Part shown: positions 27,277-35,395 of the stretch, in pieces
Layout of the letters: each line of letters opens with the position of its first letter
Position numbering within the stretch: position 1 is the stretch's first letter
Source: Paludibacter sp963678465
Lineage (GTDB): Bacteria > Bacteroidota > Bacteroidia > Bacteroidales > Paludibacteraceae
NCBI GenBank assembly: GCA_963678465.1
Contig: OY782858.1
Location: 2,356,001-2,420,000 of the forward strand
DNA length: 64,000 nt
Reading direction: 5' to 3'
The notes under the pieces: model-generated
What the model saw: only the letters and a program-made list of their open reading frames with translations
What the model was told of the DNA's origin: nothing
Database searches by the model: none
Made by a program: the position numbers and the translations under genes

Positions 27277-28594
27277 TAAACTTCCACACAGGACTCATTG
27301 CCGTAGCATAAATTTCTTTGGCAAAGTTTATCATGCCTTCGTAACCGGCAAGTGGTTCTTTTCGTTCGTGATTGTGGTCGCAGAAACCGAGCCCGATTTT
27401 ATGTGCAATAGGTCGTTCCTTTACACCGCCAATAAAAATATCTGCTTGCTTTTCTTTCACGAAATGCGAAAGTTCAACGGGATTCGAATCGTCCACAATG
27501 ATAGTACCTTCGTCGCAAAGCTTTTTTATCAACTCATAATCTTCGGGCGTTCCGGTTTGCGAACCTACTATAACAGTTTGAACACCAATCAGTCGAAGTG
27601 CTTTAACTAATGAAATAGCTTTAAATGCACCACCCACGTAAATAGCAGCTTTTTTGCCTGTCAGTCGTTCTTTGTACCAAGCCAGTGCCGGCATCATGCG
27701 CGAAATCTCCTCTTTTACCAGTCCACGGGCTTTATCCATCATGTCATCATCTTTAAAAAAACGAGCCACATCGTACAGCGCATCGCTCATATCTTCAATC
27801 CCGAAATACGAAACCCGCATGGAAGGAATATTATATTCATCTTTCATCAACTTAGCCAGATAATTCATTGAACCCGAACACTGAACTACATTGAGCGATG
27901 CATTGTGTGCGTTGCTGATAGCTTCCACACGTCCATCACCGGTAATGGTTGCATTTACGTGAACGCCCATTTTTTTATAATAATCAAGTAAAATCCAAAG
28001 TTCACCAGCTAGGTTGAAGTCGCCCAGAATATTGATGCTTTTGGCAGGAATAGGATTGTTTACGCGCCCAACTAATTTAAAAATAGACTCACAAGCCACT
28101 TTGTAACCATCTTTTTTCGATCCCTGAAAACCCGGAGCCTGAACGGCAATAACAGGAATACCTGTTTCTTCTTCGAGCATGCGACAAGCACGTTCCACAT
28201 CATCACCAATAACACCTACAATACAAGTGGAATAAATAAATGCTGCTTTGGGTTTGTGGGCATTGATTAGTTCAAGAGCCGCGTTATACAGTTTTGTTTC
28301 GCCACCAAAAATCACATCGCGTTCTTGCAAATCGGTGCTAAAACTAAGTCGGTGAAGTTCCGGGCCTGACGAAAGCGAACCACGAATGTCCCAGGTATAA
28401 GCCGCACAACCAATTGGACCATGAATAAGGTGTAGTGCATCAGAAATTGGGTAAAGTACTACCCGCGACCCGCAAAACACACATGCACGTTGGCTCACAC
28501 TTCCTGCCAGACTGGCTTTGTTGCAATCTATCGTCCGCTCGTTCGCCCCAGCCACGGAAACTTGCAATTGTCTTTCATCTAAAATGTGTGCCAT
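27260..28594 (-). CDS. nifE: Nitrogenase cofactor scaffold subunit NifE
   Basis: 444 residues. QRACVFCGSRVVLYP, IHGPIGCAAYTWDIRG, FSTDLQERDVIFGGE and IYSTCIVGVIGDDV correspond to the NifD-like fold of NifE with its cluster cysteines. It lacks the His ligand context of NifD, as expected. Its last residues TKTAP and the stop codon are encoded by the palindromic element at 27135-27276. Unlike most genes here it has a strong Shine-Dalgarno-like AGGAGGAG just before the ATG. A sigma-54-like promoter lies 37 bp upstream. Confidence 0.92.
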   Translation of the reverse strand: MAHILDERQLQVSVAGANERTIDCNKASLAGSVSQRACVFCGSRVVLYPISDALHLIHGPIGCAAYTWDIRGSLSSGPELHRLSFSTDLQERDVIFGGETKLYNAALELINAHKPKAAFIYSTCIVGVIGDDVERACRMLEEETGIPVIAVQAPGFQGSKKDGYKVACESIFKLVGRVNNPIPAKSINILGDFNLAGELWILLDYYKKMGVHVNATITGDGRVEAISNAHNASLNVVQCSGSMNYLAKLMKDEYNIPSMRVSYFGIEDMSDALYDVARFFKDDDMMDKARGLVKEEISRMMPALAWYKERLTGKKAAIYVGGAFKAISLVKALRLIGVQTVIVGSQTGTPEDYELIKKLCDEGTIIVDDSNPVELSHFVKEKQADIFIGGVKERPIAHKIGLGFCDHNHERKEPLAGYEGMINFAKEIYATAMSPVWKFTKTAP

Positions 28595-28630
28595 AACTCC
28601 TCCTTTTTTATACCTAATTCAGTGAGGCAG

Positions 28631-28667
28631 TATTCATTTATCGTGCCATTACATGTTTTACAACATA
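28631..28667 (-). promoter_or_regulatory. Candidate sigma-54-like promoter and adjoining palindrome of nifE
   Basis: On the minus strand AATGGCACGATAAATGAATA (28631-28650) contains a -24-like TGGCACG and, at correct distance, ATGA instead of TTGC. It matches the nifH upstream site at 36285-36304 in 18 of 20 positions. Directly upstream is TATGTTGTAAAACATGT (28651-28667), nearly the same as a palindrome upstream of nifH. A further perfect palindrome TACATTAATGTA lies at 28782-28793. The remaining 28668-28844 holds nothing else that I recognise. Confidence 0.5.
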
Positions 28668-28844
28668 TTTTTGAAATAGTACAGAGCTAAACAAAACAAC
28701 ATCACCCAAATAGAAAACAATAAGAAAATGCATGTGGCTCAATTTGACTTTTATTGGCAATAAAGCAACACACATAAAACTTACATTAATGTAGGAAACA
28801 GTTCAGCAATTACCTTAAAAGTAGGATTTTGAGAAACAAAAAAG

Positions 28845-28880
28845 AAGCGGGAATGCCTTTGTAATAAGACATTCCCGCTT
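28845..28880 (-). terminator. Terminator after the DUF4252 gene
   Basis: AAGCGGGAATG and CATTCCCGCTT form a perfect 11-bp stem with a 14-base loop; on the minus strand it is followed by TCTTTTTTG. It ends the ECF cassette transcript before the nifE promoter. Confidence 0.75.
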
Positions 28881-28906
28881 TTGTTATGAGTAATTGATAT
28901 TTTTTA

Positions 28907-29383
28907 TTATTCTATATCCTGTATGCTTTTCAAATTTTTAAGTTCATTCATCGATTGTAAGTCGCCCAATTCCTGCAACCCTTGCAACTCGCCCATATTT
29001 ATCATGCTTTTTTTATCTTTTCCCATAGTCCATAAGATATTGATTTCGCCTTTATCTTTGTTGATAATAACGGTTTCCTTGGAACCTTTTGGAATACCGG
29101 GGCGAGAATAAATATACGAACGCTCAGCTTTGTCGCGCGAGGCAACTTCCAATTCGAAATTGTCTTTTTTCAACACTTCCAGTATTTCTTTTTCAACTGC
29201 TTCGGCCAATGTTTTGCTCGAAGTGGTAATTTCCAGTGTCAGTGTTTGCATATCTTTCCCAATTTTGGTGTATGCAAAGCGTTCGTCGTCGGCATATTTC
29301 TCAAAAAAGCCGTTTAGATTCTGTGCCTGAGCCATTGCTCCCAACGTGAGCAACATTGCTACAATAAAAAATAGTCGTTTCAT
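28907..29383 (-). CDS. DUF4252 domain protein
   Basis: 158 residues. Signal peptide RLFFIVAMLLTLGAMAQAQ, then LNGFFEKYADDERFAYTKIG and KAERSYIYSR, characteristic of DUF4252, an exported Bacteroidota protein commonly encoded beside ECF sigma factors. The C-terminus has a short LQGLQELGDLQSMNELKNL repeat-like tail. Role unknown; probably a periplasmic part or target of the sigma/anti-sigma pair encoded upstream. Confidence 0.82.
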   Translation of the reverse strand: MKRLFFIVAMLLTLGAMAQAQNLNGFFEKYADDERFAYTKIGKDMQTLTLEITTSSKTLAEAVEKEILEVLKKDNFELEVASRDKAERSYIYSRPGIPKGSKETVIINKDKGEINILWTMGKDKKSMINMGELQGLQELGDLQSMNELKNLKSIQDIE

Positions 29384-29409
29384 ATTTGTTTTGTTTTAGT
29401 AAGTTGATA

Positions 29410-29874
29410 TTATTTTAGTTGACTTTCAATTTCATTTAATCTTTCGGTAACTGCTGCATTGTCTTTGTATGCTTCCAGACTGCGGTGAATAACCCCGAGC
29501 GATTTCTCCAGTTTGGCATTGGCATACTCACGTGCTTTTTCTGAATCATTTATCCGTTTACCATTCAGTATCATATAATCGTCCTGAGAACCCTGGAAAC
29601 GAACTACTGATAACACCAACAAACAAGCCGCAGCTACGCCAGACACGGCATACAACGCCCGGCGACGGAAAGGAATTCTCTTAATTGTATATGCTTCTTT
29701 TTGCGGAGAGCTTACCGATTTTTCGTTTTCAATTGCCCTGAAAATAGGCGAATACTTTTCGTGTTTTGCGTTTATATTCCCCGAATTGAAATAAGTTTTC
29801 AGTTCTTTTTCTTCCAAAAGGGAACTATTTCCGGCATAATATTTTTCTAATAATTCATCTATTCTATTCATCAT
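29410..29874 (-). CDS. Putative anti-sigma factor, single-span membrane protein
   Basis: 154 residues. N-terminal cytoplasmic part (NRIDELLEKYYAGNSSLLEEKELKTYF) resembles short anti-sigma domains, followed by one membrane segment (ALYAVSGVAAACLLVLSVV) after a basic RRRAL, and a C-terminal periplasmic helix. It lies 13 bp after the ECF sigma gene. No zinc-finger HxxxCxxC motif is visible, so the anti-sigma role is inferred from position and topology. Confidence 0.7.
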   Translation of the reverse strand: MMNRIDELLEKYYAGNSSLLEEKELKTYFNSGNINAKHEKYSPIFRAIENEKSVSSPQKEAYTIKRIPFRRRALYAVSGVAAACLLVLSVVRFQGSQDDYMILNGKRINDSEKAREYANAKLEKSLGVIHRSLEAYKDNAAVTERLNEIESQLK

Positions 29875-29887
29875 CGTTTATTTCTTT

Positions 29888-30382
29888 TTAAGGTTCTAAT
29901 TCTTTTAAAAGTTGTGTTCGTATTTTGGCCCGTGCCCTCGACAGATTTACACGTACCGTGTTTTCTGTAAGTTCGGTAATAAACGCTATTTCAGCAATTT
30001 CCAGCTCTTCCACATCACGCATTCGGATGATTGTTCGCTGTGTTTCTGGCAGTTTATCAATGAGCAGGGTTACATAATTAGCCAAATCTTTGGTATCCAA
30101 CAGATAGCCTTCATGTTGTCCGGGAATTTCAAAATCAGTATTCAACGTTTCGGTATATTGTTGTCGGCGCAAGGTGTCGATACACAAATTGCGCATAGCT
30201 CTAAGCGTAAAAGTGAACTTATTATCAGCCTCGCTTAGCATGGAGCGTTTTTCCCAGAGCCGCAGCTGAAGTTCCTGTACGGAATCTTTAGCCTCGTCGG
30301 TATCTTTTAAGATCGACTTAGCCATTCGGAAAAGTTTATCCGAAAGTGTTGAAAATATTGCATTAAATTCTCGTGCATCCAT
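29888..30382 (-). CDS. RNA polymerase sigma factor, ECF subfamily
   Basis: 164 residues from ATG 30382, which gives DAREFNAIFSTLSDKLFRMAKSIL; the longer frame to 30514 adds a hydrophobic stretch foreign to the family. Region 2 (DEAKDSVQELQLRLWEKR, FTFTLRAMRNLCIDTLRR) and region 4 (LPETQRTIIRMRDVEELEIAEIAFITELTENTVRVNLSRAR) are both clear. It forms a three-gene cassette with the membrane protein and DUF4252 genes, inserted between nifK and nifE on the same strand. Target genes unknown. Confidence 0.88.
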   Translation of the reverse strand: MDAREFNAIFSTLSDKLFRMAKSILKDTDEAKDSVQELQLRLWEKRSMLSEADNKFTFTLRAMRNLCIDTLRRQQYTETLNTDFEIPGQHEGYLLDTKDLANYVTLLIDKLPETQRTIIRMRDVEELEIAEIAFITELTENTVRVNLSRARAKIRTQLLKELEP

Positions 30383-30534
30383 ACAACAATAAAGACGGAA
30401 GTAAAAGAAAAATATTACGGTGCGAATGATTTTTTTTGAAAATAATTTTTCAGGCTGGCAATAAACAACAAAAAAGCCGAAATGAAAAACATTCCGATAA
30501 TTAATTTGGTACAAAAAAAAAGAATATAAGAAAA

Positions 30535-30592
30535 CCGCAAAGTGCTGCCAAAATTAAAGCAATGATCAAAAAACACTTTACGGATACTCGAC
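30535..30592. repeat. Short dispersed repeat, copy 1
   Basis: Starts CCGCAAAGTG, with interior GCCAAAATTAAAGCAATGAT, and ends CACTTTACGG, so its ends are inverted repeats. A related copy lies at 31012-31069. Together with the array between them it occupies part of the 783-bp gap between nifK and the sigma factor gene. Confidence 0.55.
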
Positions 30593-30632
30593 TATTCGGG
30601 AAATCAATTAATTAATTTAACAGTCAACCCCT

Positions 30633-30823
30633 ATATTTAACTGCCACGATGGAATTTTTCATCGCCCTAATGTAAACACACAGTGTAGCGCTAGGATATT
30701 TCATCGTGGAGATGAAATATTCCATCCGGGAAGTTAAATACTCCATCGTGGAAGTTAAATATCCCAGTACAGCAGTTAAATATTCCAGTGCGGCAGTGAA
30801 ATATTCCATCGTGGAGGTGAAAA
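30633..30823. repeat. 21-bp tandem array with an inverted outlying unit
   Basis: Six contiguous 21-bp units from 30698 to 30823 with consensus ATTCCATCGTGGAAGTTAAAT and 2-7 differences each. A further unit in the opposite orientation lies at 30633-30655, so the array can fold back. Read on the minus strand it is open and would encode a heptad (MEYLTSR-like) repeat, but there is no other sign of a gene. Confidence 0.85.
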
Positions 30824-30968
30824 TTATCTCAGAGAAAAAAACAAATTGAAATTTAATTTTATTAAGTATGATATTTCCTTATTGAATATGTCTTTAATTA
30901 CCTATTCACATATTAATCAACAGATCAAATGTAATTTAATCCATTTTATAATCATATGGAATGAAAAA

Positions 30969-31003
30969 GAATAACGACTTTTCCCATAGAAAAGCCGTTA
31001 TTC
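30969..31003 (-). terminator. Probable terminator downstream of nifK
   Basis: GAATAACG-A-CTTTTC and GAAAAG-C-CGTTATTC form a 15-position stem with one mismatch around a 5-base loop. On the minus strand it is followed by TTTTTC. It lies about 160 bp after the nifK stop and would end the nifH-nifK transcript. Confidence 0.65.
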
Positions 31004-31011
31004 TATATTAC

Positions 31012-31069
31012 CCGCAAAGCATTGCCAAAATTGAAGCAGTAATTAAAAACAACACTTTGCGAATGCTAC
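31012..31069. repeat. Short dispersed repeat, copy 2
   Basis: Related to 30535-30592 over about 55 bp (roughly three quarters identical by eye). The ends CGCAAAG and CTTTGCG are inverted repeats. Confidence 0.55.
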
Positions 31070-31091
31070 TAAACAGCAGTTTTTTTATTGA

Positions 31092-31163
31092 GTTGATAGT
31101 GAAAAGTTGATAGTTGACAGATTAAACTATCAACTGTCAACTATCAATTATCAACTATCAACT
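31092..31163. repeat. Long inverted repeat directly after nifK
   Basis: GTTGATAGTGAAAAGTTGAT on the left and TTATCAACTATCAAC on the right pair over about 29 bp with a few mismatches. It ends 2 bp before the nifK stop codon. A shorter relative (TCAATTATCAATTGTCAACT) lies at the 3' end of the hemolysin III gene near 61040. Confidence 0.8.
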
Positions 31164-31165
31164 AA

Positions 31166-32545
31166 TTAAAGTTGCCATTCCACTTTTTCTTCCAAACAGG
31201 TACGGTCGAAATGATCAAGGAATGCATCCATAATTTGTTTTACAAGGTTTGCACCACCATTGTAACCTGTTTTTGCAAAATAGTTATGTCCCGGACGGTC
31301 GGCAATAGGGAAACCAATGCGTACAAACGGTAAGTTTTCGTCGCGGGCAATGTATTTTCCGTACGTATTCCCCATCAACAAATCAACGCCTTCCTGTTTA
31401 ATCCATTGGTGTAGTTGGAACATATCGGCCATTTCACCACTTTTAAATTTCGCTTCAGGGATGTCTTTCAAAATCTCTTTCATACGGACATCAAAATATT
31501 TGCTCGGTGTTCCGGTAACGATGTAAACCGGTTTCATATCCATGCTTACCAAAAATTCAGTCAATGGAATTAATGTATCAGGATCTCCAAAAAGCGCTAC
31601 ACGTTTGCCATAAAGGTATTTTGAACTATCGGAAATCAAATCGATCAATCGTCCACGTTCATCGCTCAAACTATCCGGAATTGGCAGATTAGCATGGCGA
31701 CTCAACGACATAAGGAAACGGTCGGTAGCTTTGAAACCGATGGGAATGTCGAGTATTTCGAATTTCACTTTACACTTATTTTCTAATTTGATACAAGCAT
31801 CTTCGGTACACGATTGTCCAAGTCCTAACGTAAATTTGCTATCACCAGTCAATTTCATATCTGAAATTTTTGTTCCACCATTTGGATACATTTTGTAGTG
31901 TCCATCAAGCGGCGCATCCAACACGTCAGTGAAATCCGGGAACATGATAGTTCGCGCTTCCATAACCTGAGTAAGGCGTTTAATTTCGCGCATATCCGAT
32001 GGCTCCATCCAACCTGCTGCAATGTTGATCACATTACGTTTTTTAGGCGTAGCTGTTGAGAAAAACTTAATAAAAGCAGCTACCTGATTGGAATAACCCG
32101 TTACGTGAGTTCCCACATAACTTGGTGTATTACAATAAATAACCTGTTTTCCATCTGGCACAAGACCATCGTCGTTGGCTTTCGATACAATTTGAGTTAA
32201 GTCGTCGCCAATGGTTTCGGACAAACAAGTTGTGTGAACTGCAATTACTTCGGGTTTATAAACCGTAAACATGGTGTCGATAGCCGTAACTAAGTTAGCT
32301 GATCCACCAAACACTGAAGAACCTTCGGAAAACGAACTGGTTCCGGCCATAATCGGCTCACGGAAGTGACGTGAAAGCGCACTACGGTGATACGAACAAC
32401 AACCTTGCGAACCATGACTGTGAGGCAAGCATCCGTGGATACCCAATGCAGCATACATTGCGCCTATCGGTTGACAGGTTTTAGCGGGGTTGATTGTCAA
32501 CGCCTTCCTGTCTATTTCTTTTGCTGTGGTATGTCTTAAAAGCAT
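31166..32545 (-). CDS. nifK: Nitrogenase MoFe protein beta chain NifK
   Basis: 459 residues, the short form without the roughly 50-residue N-terminal extension of proteobacterial NifK. Presumed P-cluster cysteines lie in KTCQPIG (C24), GSQGCCSY (C49) and TTCLSETIGDD. SSFSEGSSVFGG and LLMGNTYGKYIARD are conserved. With NifD it forms the alpha2beta2 dinitrogenase. No sign of damage. It follows nifD after a palindromic element of about 100 bp. Confidence 0.95.
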   Translation of the reverse strand: MLLRHTTAKEIDRKALTINPAKTCQPIGAMYAALGIHGCLPHSHGSQGCCSYHRSALSRHFREPIMAGTSSFSEGSSVFGGSANLVTAIDTMFTVYKPEVIAVHTTCLSETIGDDLTQIVSKANDDGLVPDGKQVIYCNTPSYVGTHVTGYSNQVAAFIKFFSTATPKKRNVINIAAGWMEPSDMREIKRLTQVMEARTIMFPDFTDVLDAPLDGHYKMYPNGGTKISDMKLTGDSKFTLGLGQSCTEDACIKLENKCKVKFEILDIPIGFKATDRFLMSLSRHANLPIPDSLSDERGRLIDLISDSSKYLYGKRVALFGDPDTLIPLTEFLVSMDMKPVYIVTGTPSKYFDVRMKEILKDIPEAKFKSGEMADMFQLHQWIKQEGVDLLMGNTYGKYIARDENLPFVRIGFPIADRPGHNYFAKTGYNGGANLVKQIMDAFLDHFDRTCLEEKVEWQL

Positions 32546-32561
32546 AATCTTAATTATTTGC

Positions 32562-32665
32562 CCCCTAAATCCCCCTAAAGGGGGACTTTTGAGGATGTGA
32601 GTATATGAAATGCCCCCTCTTGAGCGAGGTGTCTTACTCCCCCTTTAGGGGGTTGGGGGGGGCAA
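32562..32665. repeat. Composite palindromic element at the nifD/nifK junction
   Basis: Left arm CCCCCTAAAGGGGGACTTTT and right arm CTCCCCCTTTAGGGGGTTGG are inverted copies. It lies wholly between the nifD stop (32669) and nifK start (32545) and does not alter coding. Confidence 0.85.
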
Positions 32666-32668
32666 TCT

Positions 32669-34303
32669 TTAATTAAATACGTATTCCGCTTCTACTAATT
32701 CTTCTACTTCCCAAGGTGCTTTCATTTGTTTAAAAATGGTGCTGCAAGCGATCATTTCAATATCCTTGTAAAAGTTGATAGCTCCGGCAAAACCGGCATA
32801 AGGACCACCATTATCGTAGTTATGAAGCTGTTTCATTGGGATTCCCATTTTCTGAACTACATATTTTTCTTTGATACCGGCACAGAATACATCAGGTTTA
32901 TAAAGTTCGATCAATTTTTCCATTTCGAAATGGCTCAAATCGTCGATAACCAAGGTGCCTTTTTTCATATCAGTCATCATTCCTTTGTACTCGTTAAACT
33001 CAATATCGAAAGCTTCTTTCAGTTGTGCCAATTCCTCTTCACTCTTGCGTGGTTTGTAGCGTGTAGCATCAGGATATACGGTAATTTCCTCAATGTTACG
33101 ACTATCGGCATCAATCTGAATGGTTGGAATTACGCGGCGACCTTCGTAGTCATCGCGGTGTCCGAATTCATAACCGGCAACCAGTGTTTCCATTCCTAAT
33201 TCGTTGAATAATTCCTGATAGTGGTGAGCACGCGAACCTCCAACGAACATCATGGCAGTTTTACCTGTGGTTTTGGCTTTTGCCTTTTCAATAGCTGCTT
33301 TTACAGTTTCCATTTCTTCAGCAATAACTACTTCAATACGGTCAATTAGCTCCTGATCTCCAAAATACTGACCCACTTTGCGCAATGTTTTGGCTGTGGC
33401 TTCAGCACCGATAAAGTTGGCTTTTGCCCATGGAATACCGAAGGAAGTTTCGAGCATTTCGGCCACATAGTTGATAGAGCGGTGGCACATTACCAAGCTG
33501 AAATCGGCAGTGTGGGCAGTTTCGAATTGCTCTAATGTAGAGTTCCCCGACATAGTAGCAATAATGTCTACACCAATTTTTTCAAACAATTCGTCGATAA
33601 CAAAAGCATCGCCACCTATATTGTATTCGCCCAATACGTTAACAGCATATTTATGTTTACGTTTTGGATGATCGTTACGACCGATCAGATTTTTATATAA
33701 ACCGTTGTTGGCAATGTGGTGACCAGCCGATTGCGAAACGCCGCGATAACCTTCGCAAGAGAAACCAAAAATATTTACTGCAGGATATTCTTCTTTCATC
33801 TGGCGGGCAACACGGTGAACATCGTCACCAATCAAACCTACCGGGCAAGTGGAGAATATTGCTATACCTTTAGGATTGAATAATTCAATGGCTTCGCGAA
33901 TAGCTACTTTCAGTTTTTCTTCACCCCCGAACACAATGTTCGAATCCTGCATATCGGTTGAAAAAGAATATGGAATGAAGTTATCCATTTCGGGTTTGTC
34001 GGCACGGGTTTGGTTACGACGCGTTAACCACGAGTAAAATCCACATCCGATTGGACCATGCGTTATATTGACAATGTCGCGTGTTGGTCCGAGAACCACC
34101 CCTTTACAACCTGCATATGTACAACCGCGTTGGGTAATGATACCCGGAATAGTACGAACGTTAGCTTGTATTTTGGGGATCGAGTCAGGGTCGTTCACTA
34201 CAATCGACTTGGCTCTTTTTTTTGCAACTTTATTTGGGTAAGCACCAACTACTTCGTCGGTAAACTTGCTCATATTCAGTTCTTCTATTAATGTCTTTCC
34301 CAT
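32669..34303 (-). CDS. nifD: Nitrogenase MoFe protein alpha chain NifD
   Basis: 544 residues. P-cluster cysteines at C61 (RGCTYAGC), C87 (GPIGCGFYSW) and C153 (STCPVGLIGDD). The FeMo-co cysteine is in VMCHRSINYV and the His ligand in QLHNYDNGGPYAGF, the form seen in clostridial-type Mo-nitrogenase. An extra segment of about 50 residues (around KPRKSEEELAQLKEAFDIEF) before the C-terminal domain is the insertion known from Clostridium pasteurianum NifD. No vnfG/anfG-like delta subunit is encoded nearby, so this is a molybdenum enzyme. It reduces N2 with electrons from NifH. Confidence 0.95.
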   Translation of the reverse strand: MGKTLIEELNMSKFTDEVVGAYPNKVAKKRAKSIVVNDPDSIPKIQANVRTIPGIITQRGCTYAGCKGVVLGPTRDIVNITHGPIGCGFYSWLTRRNQTRADKPEMDNFIPYSFSTDMQDSNIVFGGEEKLKVAIREAIELFNPKGIAIFSTCPVGLIGDDVHRVARQMKEEYPAVNIFGFSCEGYRGVSQSAGHHIANNGLYKNLIGRNDHPKRKHKYAVNVLGEYNIGGDAFVIDELFEKIGVDIIATMSGNSTLEQFETAHTADFSLVMCHRSINYVAEMLETSFGIPWAKANFIGAEATAKTLRKVGQYFGDQELIDRIEVVIAEEMETVKAAIEKAKAKTTGKTAMMFVGGSRAHHYQELFNELGMETLVAGYEFGHRDDYEGRRVIPTIQIDADSRNIEEITVYPDATRYKPRKSEEELAQLKEAFDIEFNEYKGMMTDMKKGTLVIDDLSHFEMEKLIELYKPDVFCAGIKEKYVVQKMGIPMKQLHNYDNGGPYAGFAGAINFYKDIEMIACSTIFKQMKAPWEVEELVEAEYVFN

Positions 34304-34318
34304 AACTTTCTCTTTTAA

Positions 34319-34428
34319 ATTAAGAATTAATAATTAAGAATTAATATTGGGGGAGTCACTTCAGTATTTACTCCATATTATCAATTCACCAATGTGGTAT
34401 AACTATTAATTGTTAATTATTAATTAAT
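34319..34428. repeat. A/T-rich inverted repeat at the nifI2/nifD junction
   Basis: TTAAGAATTAATAATTAAG on the left and AATTGTTAATTATTAATTAA on the right can pair, with a roughly 50-bp spacer. The right end overlaps the nifI2 stop codon. It is a different sequence family from the C-rich elements at the neighbouring junctions. Confidence 0.7.
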
Positions 34429-34789
34429 CTAATGTAATATCTCCTGTTTCACCTGTTCGTACGCGTACAGAATCCTGAGCTGGTATCACGAATATTTTAC
34501 CATCCCCACTTTTGCCGGTTTGATTGGTTTTAATAATAGTTTCAATGGCCAACTCTTTTTTATCGTCGGTAACCACCAGCGTTATCATGCGTTTCGATTT
34601 CAAACGCGGCATTTCCTGAATGAGCTCAACATACTCCGGAGCAGCATCGGCAGCTTTCTCGTAGTCTCCATGCCCTTTTCCGCGTCCCAAAACAGGCATA
34701 GCGGTAAAAGATGGAAGCCCAACATCCGAAAGAGCCAGCTTGGTCGCGCTCATTTTGTCAATGCGTATTATTGCTAATATTAATTTCAT
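34424..34789 (-). CDS. nifI2: PII-family nitrogenase regulator NifI2
   Basis: 121 residues from ATG 34789. KLILAIIRIDKMSATKLALSDVGLPSFTAMPVLGRGKG is a PII-type beginning; a long T-loop insertion (DYEKAADAAPEYVELIQEMP) and GKSGDGKIFVIP follow. NifI1 and NifI2 form a hetero-oligomer that binds NifDK and blocks it when ammonium is present, relieved by 2-oxoglutarate and ATP. Position between nifI1 and nifD is the classical order. Confidence 0.9.
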   Translation of the reverse strand: MKLILAIIRIDKMSATKLALSDVGLPSFTAMPVLGRGKGHGDYEKAADAAPEYVELIQEMPRLKSKRMITLVVTDDKKELAIETIIKTNQTGKSGDGKIFVIPAQDSVRVRTGETGDITLD

Positions 34790-34802
34790 ATTCAAATAAT
34801 TT

Positions 34803-34946
34803 AAACGACCCCAAACCCCTAAAGGGGCTTAAAGACCAAGTTTATTAATAATTTAACATCCCCGTATTTTACAAGAAACTACGTCTTATTCCCCTTTAGG
34901 GGTTAGGGGTTCTTTTCTTACTCCCCTTTAGGGGGTTGGGGGGCTA
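34803..34946. repeat. Composite palindromic element at the nifI1/nifI2 junction
   Basis: Left arm ACCCCAAACCCCTAAAGGGG; right side carries two successive copies, TTCCCCTTTAGGGGTTAGGG and CTCCCCTTTAGGGGGTTGGG, so one arm is duplicated. It lies between the coding sequences. Confidence 0.85.
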
Positions 34947-34952
34947 GTTATT

Positions 34953-35276
34953 TTAATCTTTCTTCCCGCTCGAAATTGTGTAACTTTCTTCTACAGGAGT
35001 AACGAAGATTTTACCATCACCAAACTGACCTTTTTCGCCTGAGCGAGCAGCTAACATAATGGTTTCGATAACAAAATCTTTGTCCTTTTCAGGAATAACC
35101 ATCATTAATAAATCTTTTGGAAGTTCATCGTAAGTTACATTTCCTACTTTGATACCACGTTGTTTACCACGACCGAAAACTGATAATTTTGTGATTGCCG
35201 GAAAGCCTGCTTCGAATAATGCCTTCATAACTACGCTCGATTTTTCCGGACGAACTATTGCTCTTAATAAATACAT
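34953..35276 (-). CDS. nifI1: PII-family nitrogenase regulator NifI1
   Basis: 107 residues from ATG 35276; an upstream in-frame TTG at 35300 lies in the neighbouring repeat. YLLRAIVRPEKSSVVMKALFEAGFPAITKLSVFGRGKQRG and GQFGDGKIFVTPVEESYTI are PII features, with a short T-loop (VGNVTYDELPKDLL) as in NifI1. Partner of NifI2 in the ammonium switch-off of nitrogenase. It lies directly downstream of nifH. Confidence 0.9.
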   Translation of the reverse strand: MYLLRAIVRPEKSSVVMKALFEAGFPAITKLSVFGRGKQRGIKVGNVTYDELPKDLLMMVIPEKDKDFVIETIMLAARSGEKGQFGDGKIFVTPVEESYTISSGKKD

Positions 35277-35289
35277 ATTGTTAAGATAT

Positions 35290-35395
35290 TTGCCCCCCAA
35301 CCCCCTAAAGGGGGAGTTCAGAGGTTGTGTTTATAAATTAATTTGATTGTTTGCACTCCGCCAAAAGCCCCCTTTAGGGGGTTGGGGGCCAGATT
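35290..35395. repeat. Composite palindromic element at the nifH/nifI1 junction
   Basis: Left arm CCCCCAACCCCCTAAAGGGG and right arm CCCCCTTTAGGGGGTTGGGG are inverted. The right arm abuts the nifH stop codon (TAG at 35396-35398). Confidence 0.87.

Noticed and set aside
30383..30514. N-terminal extension of the ECF sigma factor
   Set aside because: The added 44 residues are Phe/Tyr-rich and hydrophobic, from A/T-rich leader DNA; the family starts at the inner ATG.
30624..30809. 61-codon frame on the minus strand with MEYLTSR-like heptads
   Set aside because: It is the translation of the 21-bp tandem array; the period of seven codons keeps any frame without a stop open. No flanking gene features.
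30961..31104. 47-codon plus-strand frame between nifK and the sigma gene
   Set aside because: It runs through the nifK terminator stem and one of the 55-bp repeats and into a hairpin. Kept only as part of a finding.
32669..34303. Alternative (V or Fe-only) nitrogenase
   Set aside because: No delta-subunit gene is present, NifK and NifI genes are of the Mo type and nifE/nifN/nifB are adjacent; the His ligand context LHNYDNGGPYAGF is that of clostridial-type Mo NifD.
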